A stretch of DNA of 64,000 nt from Antedon mediterranea (lineage: Eukaryota; Echinodermata; Crinoidea; Comatulida; Antedonidae), in the NCBI RefSeq assembly GCF_964355755.1, contig NC_092675.1:25150412-25214411 (forward strand). Direction: 5' to 3'. Positions 55,406 to 64,000 of the stretch are shown in pieces; within the stretch, counting starts at the first letter, position 1, and the number at the start of each line of letters is the position of its first letter. A program made the translations under genes and the position numbers. The notes beneath the pieces were generated by a model. That model made no database searches. It had not been told where the DNA came from and worked only from the letters and a program-made list of their open reading frames with translations.

Positions 55406-58400
55406 GTTTTTATTAAAATAATGTTTATTATAATAATGTTTATTATAATAATTCACCATTCTAAATTTATTTAACGTATTCAAACAAATACTGTATTTTG
55501 TCCAATTTTAATTCTTTTCCTTACACTTTTACTGTATACATTTAAAAAATATATAAAAAACCCAACTATGTTTACACAATAGGCCTATTCATTATTATAC
55601 GATAGACATAATAATACATAAATAATTAAAAACATGTATCTGTTAATATTTATTAAGTCACATACGTCTAAAGTTATTTCAATCTGAAAAAAAGTAAAAC
55701 AATTGTATTAAACCACACGTCGTTTTGATTACATGTTGTATAACAAACGGCACGCGCAGCGTTTCATACATTCAAACGGCCGTTTCGACTGTAAACCCTC
55801 TAGGCTTAAGTTAGTTAACAATTGGAGTTGAAAGGAGACTAGGCCTAGCGCTGTTAATTACTAGGCCCTAGGCCTAGTTTAGGGCTAGCTAGGCTATATA
55901 TTATAGCGAGGCTTGGAATGTATTGTAGGCCTAACTAGCTAGCCTGGACTTATAGCTAGCTAGGCCAGGCCTAGCTGGCTAGATACAAAACATGGGCCAT
56001 GGCAACAAATTATTGCTTTGAAACTTTTTTATATAAATAGCAGAGAGAGTCAATTGTTGATTGTTGAGAATAGAACGTCCAAACAAATACAAAATAGATT
56101 ATTATTTTAAATAAAAGTCATATCAAAATGAGCTTAAGTAAGGCAAGGAGAGGGGGGTTATTACGAGAACATGTAAGTTAGCCTCTAGGTTTGTAGGCTA
56201 CATAACATGATGCTTGGAACAGAACACACGTGGGGGTCCGGCGCGGTTCGTCGAACACATGCATGATATTGATAAAGAAACAAAAACCACGAGGCATCAC
56301 ACCACCTGTAGGGTCCTTCTTGAATTGTAGGGTCCATCCCCATGTGGAGGACAATGAATGAGATGGCTCACATCAATTGAAACACAGGAAAATAAGCAAT
56401 AAATTGAAATTGTTCATATTGAACAAAAGCATAATAATGAATAGATTACGTATAAAATAAACAAAAAATATGGTTAAAGACTTACAACATCACTCAGCAA
56501 GGAAGAAACGACGACGACACAACAACACACACGGACGGCGGCGATGATGGTGTCAAAAACTAGCCTACGTACCTAGAGACTATCTGTACTGCGCATGGGC
56601 ATGGGTGTAGCACGTGGTTATGAGTGAATAGTCGATCGCGGTGGTGTAATCAAAAATAAATAAATCATTATTTAAATTTAGTGGCTTGCTGTACGTTTAT
56701 TATTATTAATCGAATGTAAATATGTAATTAAAATAATCTGTTGTTTATACATGCACCCTACTAATTGTGTTGTAATTTTCACTTTTCACATTTTTATCCA
56801 ATTATTAAAATAGATCAATAGCTGATTTTGTTATCCAATCCAGTCACATGATTAGAGTCCTAATGTAATGTTATGACCTAATTAACTACGATCATGTATT
56901 AATTGTTTTTTTTTTTTCATTTTTATTTGATTTTTTACTTTAATTTGTGCATTTCAAATTGATATTGTTTACATTATTTGATTGATTGATTTATTTTTAT
57001 TCATATGTCTACAGACTATTTTTTACTTGTGTTTTGCTAAGGTAGGCCTAACTTTATTTCACTCATTACACTGCTGTCTGTATGATTGTGGTAAGATCTG
57101 ACCCTACCAGTTAATTGTGCCATAATTACATGTTATATAAACTTCGTCATCATTATTATCATCCATGTTAAATCATGTAGTCTAGTCACAGTGTAAGACC
57201 GTATCATCTGATTTGGTGATAACACATAGATTAGGGCATTGTACATCCGAGTCATGATTTAATAAATAAAAGAAATATTATTAAAGTCGCATACTCATTA
57301 AATTACTCACATGTGTTATGTGTGTAATGACGAATTGAGTCATAGATACGTATGTAAAAAAAATAAAACAAAAATACTATGTCGAAATTTCAATATATAC
57401 GTATGTCGAAATTTCAACATTTTTCATTTATTTTTTATTTATTTATTTTTTTGTTTTGCTATGTCGAAATTTCGTGTGGCGAGATTAGGCTTTCGTCGTA
57501 CATACGTAGTTATAAACAAAGAGAGAAGTTAAGTACAATTAGGTCCTACTGCTTTTCGGGGTTTTCCTTAAATTAAACTATAAAACTGTAATAATAATAT
57601 CCAGTCAACGTTGTTCTTATTGTTCAACTGAGTTTTTTATAAATGTGCTTATCAGAACAATTTACCCAAAAATATCCAACACACTCAGACTGCAGAGTAG
57701 TCTCCCATGGAGTAGGCATAGGCCTAGGCTACTAGACCCAAAGATTGCACTGAAAATACCAATGGTATCTGACCAGTTTGCCGACTCCCAGTTTACCGAC
57801 TCCAGTTTTCCGACTCCAGTTTGCTGAATCTCAATTTGCCGACTTGCTATGTAAATAGTCGCACACGAAAAAACCCACATTGCCAAAAAAAAATAAAACT
57901 ATGGAAAATCGTACTTTAATTAATGGTTTATATTGCTTAAGATAACAAATTGTTCAATTTGTAAGTTTAATTATTTATAGGTTTATTTAGTATACCTGTA
58001 TATCAACATTGGTTCATAAAATTGTTGTTTTTTTCGACAGATACCTTATGACACTCACGTCAATCATGGAGGTATGCCTCCATGCGTCAATCATAATGTT
58101 ACCGTATATGTTCAGTAATCAAATATCATGTCACGCTTGATTAGGTCCTGAACCCGGAAGTAGGTTAAGGTCGGTAAATAATAATAGTAAAATAACGATA
58201 GGACTGATAGTACAGACAGGCAGTGTTATAAAGTAAAGTTAGTTTCACACTGAATAAGTGTAATCAATTATTTAAAAAGCTGTTTGTTTATATTGATTAA
58301 ATGGATAACACAATCCATACAAAAAAACCGATGATACCAGCAGCTATTCAACGTTCAAAACAGTACTAATTGGAAGCCAATAGTTGTACCAGCTCTAGAT

Positions 58401-59938
58401 TAAAGTATAGTTGGTAAGTATTATCATTCCTCCATGGTATTATGTTACATACTTAAGCGGTCTATGAGAACACAGAGATATTATAGTGAACATCTCTATG
58501 ATGAGAATCATGTTTTTTATTTTACGTTCATGGATCATGATCGGTATTCTACATTTAATGGGTGACTATGAGAGCATTTTTCTGAATGTTGTTGAATGAG
58601 AACTTTACTTATGAGATTGAGAGTATTCAAAATATTTGTTTTTAAACATGACAGTTAGGCCTAGATCCCCCCGCATGAAATCGCCGTCAGATTTAGAGAA
58701 AACAATGAAACAGATTTACAAGAAACCAACAATATGAAAGTACTTTATGAGATTTGAAACACAGTAGGCGTTTTTGCATTATACTAGTTTAGGGATAATT
58801 CACGGGAAAACCATATTTCCTTGTTGTAATTAGCTAAATGTTAAGTACCGGGTGTTAATTTCTTTCCTAAAAAAAAAAAAAGAAGAAGAAGAAGAATCTA
58901 GCCTGTAAAAAATATAATAAAAATGTGATGCCTATACTTTCTCTTATCTATACACCTCATATCTAAGTACGTATAGCCCTAATTTAAATACAAGAGTGTC
59001 TGTATCGACCTTTGAAAGGATATTTATCTAAATTTGCGTCTGATAACAAGCATGTTATAGGCTAATGTTAAAAATACCCCAAAGTTTTAGGTACTAAACT
59101 AAAGTCTCATTCCCGATTGATTGCCTGAAAATAGACAATTGTCCATCCATTTAACATCTTTTTCCTCTGCAATCTAACTTTATCGGTCATACAAAATATA
59201 AAGCTGATCACATCCATGCATTCATTCATAATCCATGATCGTTTTATTCATCATTATCCGATATACCATCATTTTTTTTCCTTTGTCTCCATTATTCATC
59301 ATCTCATCTTTTCGTTTTCGTCACCATCCATTCTACAGTCTTTCGTTCATTTCCTTCAAAAACCCGTCATTATTCAGTGCCATCAGTTCCTTTTCCATAT
59401 CATTTTCATCGTAAAACACTCCAAATCCATGATTCAAGCATCCTTTTACCATTTCACATCCGTCTCCATGTCTTTCATTTTCAATCTTGTCTATCGACTG
59501 CAGTAATAAAATGTAGACAGAGTGGGAAGAAATAAATGGATCCATACACCTTTCCTCCCCCACCCGTCGTCTGCATTATTACCGCAGTCGTTTTTATTTT
59601 CATCATTATCATTCAGCCATTCGACTTGCAACTTCATTTTTTCTAAGGACAAAATTACAACTCCACTCTCAAAGACTTGTAACAAGACTTTGTTTATGTA
59701 GCATCTTGTGTATATGTTTGTCTTGTAAACCTGTCGGGGTCCCTATGCCTATGGATTACCCTCATTAGAATTGGTAAAAATCCTTTTAAATCCTACTCGA
59801 TCTTCTTGCAACTTTATTTACACCGTACCCACAACCTTATCAATCCGACTCGATCTTGCAACTTTATTTACACGTTGCTTGTGTATTCTTCATTTTAGAT
59901 ATTCAATATTTGAATAAAAAAAATTGTACGTGATTGGA
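55406..59938. other. Intergenic region between vasa and the right-hand gene
   Basis: GGCCTAG/GCTAGGC words cluster at 55830-55990. A short start-like exon is possible at 56127-56171 (ATG to a GTAAGT donor) and another spliced-looking 31-nt stretch at 58041-58071, but neither joins in phase to 59939. A 15-16 bp tandem repeat lies at 57773-57844, three copies of TATGTCGAAATTTC at 57378-57472, and a GAA-type microsatellite at 58880-58897. Otherwise nothing recognised. Confidence 0.4.
57773..57844 (+). repeat. Short tandem repeat CAGTTTGCCGACTC, about five copies
   Basis: Units CAGTTTGCCGACTCC, CAGTTTACCGACTC, CAGTTTTCCGACTC, CAGTTTGCTGAATC and CAATTTGCCGACTT follow each other without gaps. Divergence rises toward the right, as in an ageing minisatellite. 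Confidence 0.75.
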
Positions 59939-62537
59939 ATGACAAATGTGTTTGACAGGCGTGCTTCGGCTACTTCGAATGCTCGGTCTTCTCCGAAATT
60001 AGTGAGTAGTCATGAGAATGGCCGAATGCGTCGATCGCAGTCGGTTGGTTACAGAAACTTTGCGCAAAACAGATTCTCAAAACTTGTAAGGTAAACTATG
60101 ATTTATTTGTTTTTGTATACTTTTAGATATTTTTCATCATCATCATCATCATTACCAAATAAATTAACTAATTTTATACATTTGGTCCAATTTTGCCTCC
60201 ATTTTAATATCATTCCGATTAATGTTGCTCTTTCTTTCTATCGATATTTTATTTATTATAGAAAATTGTCTGTGATCACTTTCTCACCGGCCGTACTATC
60301 ACACAGAGGGAGTTTTCTCAATCTACCGTTTTACGACACCCATGCATTATCACCCAATATATTTGCAACGTATTCTGGTCCGGAGGGGGGTCTCACGAAT
60401 GCCCCTTGTGATCCTACTAATGAATCAGGTAAGATATTTTCATTTTTGACCAATCAAATAAAGATCTTGACGGGTGGGACAAGACAAAATAACGGAGGAA
60501 AGAAATATTCCGATTCCTATTATGTTCTCGTGAGAAATATAACACGAGAATATTAGGAAGTAGACACTTGTGTCGTGGTGGATCATTGAAAGAAAATGTT
60601 ATTTTAGTTTTTTTGTTTTTTTGCGCGGGCGGGGGAATAATGCTTAGGCCTATAATATAAACGAACTATTTTTTCTTTCGTTGAGGATGTGGAATAAAAG
60701 GGGAATTTTTTAATTTTTTAAATTTATAATTTATACCGCCTATCCATTATAATTATTAATTGTGTCCTGTTTTTGGACATCGAAATTATTATGTTTTTAT
60801 CGTTTCGTTTCATATTGATTGTTTTACCTGTTGTTGTTTGAATAATATTCGTATTTGTATTGGTTATTAAACTCTATCAATTACGGATGTAGCTTAAAAG
60901 TTAACAAAAAAACAGTACTTAGTAAAAATTGGGAGAGTAACGTTAATATAGTAAAGTTAAAAAATATAAGAATAATATTTAAGAATATCAAAAAATATTG
61001 TTTAAAAAAATACTGTGGAGATGCCGGGGATTGAACCCGGGGCCTCGCGCATGCGAAGCGCGCGCTCTACCACTGAGCTACATCCCCAGTCGGAAGGAAA
61101 GACTTGTATAATTTGTCTATAAAGAAATATGAGGGCGCAATTTTTGTTTCGTGTCATTTTTTTAAATTCAGTCAAAGCGTGTGTCACGTCCGTGATCCAT
61201 CGTGTAATATTTTTGTTACTTTTTGCTTGTAAATTGTCTGATTTTGAAATTAACGGTTAATAGTCAATATTTGATTAATCGAAAACTTATTACTCTTTTT
61301 TGATATATAAGGGTTGTTGGAAATCTTGTCCACGTTCTAGACTAGGCCTAGCCTAGTCCTAGGCAATTTTCCTGCAAAGAGAATTTCCGATGGCGGAAGA
61401 GAAAGAAGCCTGTCTGTTGGACCTTCCATTGAAAAAAGAAGGAAGTGATCATTTTAGTTAGCGCCCTCTATAGTTATAGAACATTAAATTCTCTCTTGAT
61501 GATGAATGGATGATGATATCCCCCCCCCCCCCCCCCCACACACACACACGGGCCCAAACTCACTAGCATCTAAACATACTACAGTATAATATTTTCTTCT
61601 TTTTTTTTTCATAATAAATTTAAGGTACAATACAATAATTAATTAAATATATATAAGGAGAAAGTGAAATTAATTGCTTTATTTTAATTAATTTAACTAG
61701 AAATGTATCCATCTCATCTGGATGTAGGTAGGAACTTAAACTTTAGTTAATGACACTGTCACGTTATGTATGTAACCGTTACTATTACACAATGTGCAAA
61801 ACACAAACGACTCGGACACGGGTACAAAAAAGAAGTATAAGAAATGGTTTATTGATGTTGCTCACCTTAAGGCTCTGACTGCGAATGGTCTTCCTGACCA
61901 TTTGCATTAATTTTAATCATGGGAACAAAGAAAATACACTTAATTACTAAAACAGGAATTAAAGCTACTATAACTGAGTAATGGCCAAAACAGATACCAA
62001 TGAACAAAATATTATAATGAATGGTACAAATCCTATAAACAAATAGTGGACCACGGTATTTCCAGATTACCCTATTCGGAGGACATCCATATTTAAGGGA
62101 ACACCTGCAGCTTTGTCACGGTTCTGGTCCGGCCAAGCAAAGCGAACATCAATGTTTCGTTTTCACATGGCTACGTGGATATCGATTGGTGCATGAGTGT
62201 GGAGCGTAATGAAAACGAAACATTCACGTTGATTTCCAGATCCGTGCAGGAACAGGTGTGAAAGATCTTTTAAGGGGTGCACTGCAAAACAAGGGGAATT
62301 TTTTTTTTTCATTACCATTTATGGCCAACCCCTGCTAAGGGAGACAAGAACACTTGTGTTGTGATTCAACCCCTATTAAGGGGACAATATTTTGGGTAAT
62401 ACTTTGATAATAATTAACATTGTTTATTCTTACAGCACTAAATACCAGAAAAACAGATTGGGATATTCATCATCGTCGAGCATATGGAACTGCAGTGTCA
62501 CTATATGAACGTAATCCAAAAGAACGTTGCAGAACAG
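59939..62537 (+). CDS. 5' coding exons of an unrecognised gene, running off the right edge
   Basis: Three exons fit together in phase: 59939-60090 (from ATG, MTNVFDRRASATSNAR...), 60262-60428 and 62436-62537, giving about 140 residues with no stop. The first part is basic and Ser/Arg-rich (RRSQSVGYRNFAQ), like a disordered phosphorylated N-terminus; the third exon (TDWDIHHRRAYGTAVSLYE) looks more ordered. The third exon would end in a GC donor (ACAG|GCAAGT), because the reading frame stops nine bases later. A possible 11-nt microexon at 63837-63847 has the right phase. I do not recognise a domain. The AVSLYE-like stretch is vaguely reminiscent of segments preceding PP2C-like domains in insect CG9801-type proteins, but that is memory only and weak. 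The first exon could instead be non-initial, although the sequence before it lacks a good polypyrimidine tract. Confidence 0.55.
61016..61087 (-). tRNA. tRNA-Ala, anticodon CGC
   Basis: On the minus strand the sequence starts GGGGATG and ends CATCTCC plus discriminator A, forming a 7-bp acceptor stem with one G-T pair. The A box (TAGCTCAGTGGTAGAGC) and B box (GGGTTCAATCC) are intact and the anticodon loop reads TTCGCAT, giving CGC (Ala). It is 72 nt, intronless, without encoded CCA, and nearly identical to animal tRNA-Ala-CGC. On the minus strand the T run expected of a Pol III terminator is not immediately next to it: an A-rich plus strand (TTTAAAAAAA) at 61001-61010 supplies the T run just downstream. 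It sits antisense inside an intron of the unrecognised gene. Because all stems pair it is judged a real gene, not a SINE head. Confidence 0.95.
61518..61549 (+). repeat. Poly-C run followed by a CA repeat
   Basis: About eighteen C residues run straight into (CA)n, a simple-sequence compound repeat; assembly or length errors are likely here. A similar C run of about 15 is at 2299-2314. Confidence 0.85.
62150..62243. repeat. Hairpin repeat with AATGTTTCGTTTTCA arms
   Basis: AATGTTTCGTTTTCA and its reverse complement TGAAAACGAAACATT lie about 50 bp apart, with further partly matching bases outside (ACATCA / TTGAT). A compact inverted repeat, possibly the core of a MITE. No target duplication recognised. 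Confidence 0.5.
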
Positions 62538-63256
62538 GCAAGTATTAATTCTATAGAATTATAATTCTATAATATATAAGTATAATCATAGCCTGTGGAT
62601 TGATCAAATTCCATCCAAAAACCCCCTTTTTTTTACTCCATTCCATCTTCAAATAATACAATTTTTACCATGTTTTGTTTTGTGATTTAAATATATTTTT
62701 ACAAATACTTTATGTTATGAGCACTACATTTTATTTGGACAAACAACATAGTAGAAAACAACATTAGTGGGTAAAACAACATTAGCAGTTAAGCCACTAC
62801 TACTACTAGGTTTTATGCAGTTGGTTTCTGTTTTGAAGATAGCATACTTACTGTATTATAAACTTAATTTAATTGAAGGACATAGTGTGTCTGTTTGTAG
62901 GCCTTAGGCAATGTAAACTTGAATATTTCCTACATGTTTGTGAGATCAATCAATCATCCAAAATGTAGCTTACCTTGACACAAGCAAGTCAATACCAAGC
63001 TTCCTGTTTTTTACAGTGGGGGAACATTATCGACCATTAACTCATCATTAAGCCTCTGCATTTAGCTGATGAACCATTGATGCTTTATTAAATGGGAAAT
63101 GATATGTGACCTAGGCCAAAACAAGCTACAGCAAAACATTAGTCATGTTAGAGTAGATAAATTAGAGTTGCTATTAACTACACTAGTATTTAAGTGACCT
63201 TTTCGATCTTTTCCTGGACCTAGAAACCCCCAATTCTGTGTTGAGGTGTATAATAC

Positions 63257-63468
63257 CCCTTTTACACTATCACCGTAACAGCGGTGTAACCCCGCAGTTG
63301 TTAGTACACCGGGCCGTTAAACGCCGGTTTTTATTGACTGGTGTAAATGGGAAAATCCAACCACCCGGTGTGCTCTCCCCGGGGTGAAACGAAGCTGAAT
63401 GTATTCCGGTGTACCTTTTCCGGTGTAGTCGAATATACACCGGAGACACGAAGTGTAAACGGTTTTTG
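63257..63468. mobile_element. Candidate MITE rich in ACCGGTGTA words
   Basis: CCCCTTTTACACT at the left and AGTGTAAACGGTTTT at the right form imperfect inverted ends. Between them CACCGGTGTA-like palindromes recur at least six times in both orientations. No coding. Harbinger-like MITEs often have such ends, but the target duplication is not visible. Confidence 0.5.
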
Positions 63469-63836
63469 TGGTTCAAACCCGAGCTGTTAAAGGTCATTGA
63501 CGTGAAAATGTAATATGTTGTCACAGAAATACAATATATTATGCAAACAAAATAGTTTTTTTTTGCTTAAAATACACCTTTTTTTGCTTAGAACAATAAT
63601 TGTACGATATAATGTGCTGTTCGTTATTTTCTTTTAAAGGCACAAACACATTTGTGACTTTTCTTTTCTGCTGAAAATATTGAAATTATTCGTGTGCATT
63701 CTACCTTACCAGAAAACCTAAACTAATTTGATATTGGTGTAACTCTACTCTGGCCGATTCTATGTAGGCCTAATATTGAAAAAGGGAAAATAAATAATAC
63801 TGACGTCTCAATGGATGAAAATGATATCTTTTTTAG

Positions 63837-63847
63837 GAACTGAAAAG
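63837..63847 (+). other. Possible 11-nt microexon of the right-hand gene
   Basis: TTTTTTAG|GAACTGAAAAG|GTACCA has a good polypyrimidine tract, both splice dinucleotides and the codon phase expected after the exon ending at 62537 (adds G-T-E-K). Very short, so chance is quite possible. Confidence 0.25.
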
Positions 63848-64000
63848 GTACCATATAATAATTTTCCTTCATTGATACATTGTTATGCTAATTAACAAAT
63901 ACATTTTTTATTTTAAATACTTGCCGTACCCTACCCTATTTTTACGCCAACCTAACAATTTAAGGCCTATTTAATTTACGTACAGTCTATAAGGCGGAAA

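Noticed and set aside
59216-59563. Two overlapping 76-96 codon frames on opposite strands
   Set aside because: Composition is low-complexity (Ile/His/Phe or Glu/Asp/Asn) from a CAT/ATC-rich stretch; no splice context.

Overview
The window is nuclear DNA of an animal: four multi-exon genes with GT-AG introns, a Pol III tRNA gene, tRNA-derived SINEs, a LINE and many short inverted-repeat DNA elements. The AT-rich introns, the clusters of GGCCTAG words and the protein features (a vasa with CCHC zinc knuckles, an invertebrate-style p85) suggest a marine invertebrate deuterostome, probably an echinoderm. The species cannot be fixed from sequence alone.

Layout. (1) 1-18040, minus strand: the regulatory subunit of class IA PI3-kinase (p85-like), running off the left edge inside the iSH2 coiled coil. 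It carries a C1 zinc finger and a SAM domain between SH3 and RhoGAP that human p85 lacks. (2) 18041-20919: the divergent intergenic region, holding a 774-bp DNA element built of GCGCAATTT palindromes. (3) 20920-27627, plus: fukutin (FKTN), eight coding exons; intron 3 holds a LINE reverse transcriptase that was itself interrupted by a second palindrome-rich element. (4) 29404-41160, plus: dihydropyrimidine dehydrogenase (DPYD), 16 coding exons, apparently complete at about 1030 residues. (5) 44138-52483, minus: vasa/DDX4, 15 coding exons, about 786 residues, convergent with DPYD. (6) 52484-59938: repeat-rich intergenic DNA with a hAT-like element nested inside a TTAA-flanked element. (7) 59939 onward, plus: the 5' coding exons of an unrecognised gene leaving the right edge, with a tRNA-Ala(CGC) gene on the opposite strand inside one intron.

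The genes are functionally unrelated (lipid signalling, alpha-dystroglycan glycosylation, pyrimidine catabolism, germline RNA helicase), so this is ordinary metazoan gene order, not an operon. The exon models were built by hand: every stated junction has a splice consensus and a codon phase that agrees with its neighbour. The most noteworthy observations are the p85 architecture, a tandem splice donor in its iSH2 region, two unrelated-sequence elements sharing TGT...ACA ends, 4-bp target duplications and palindromic subterminal arrays, and several other intact-looking non-autonomous transposons with readable target duplications.
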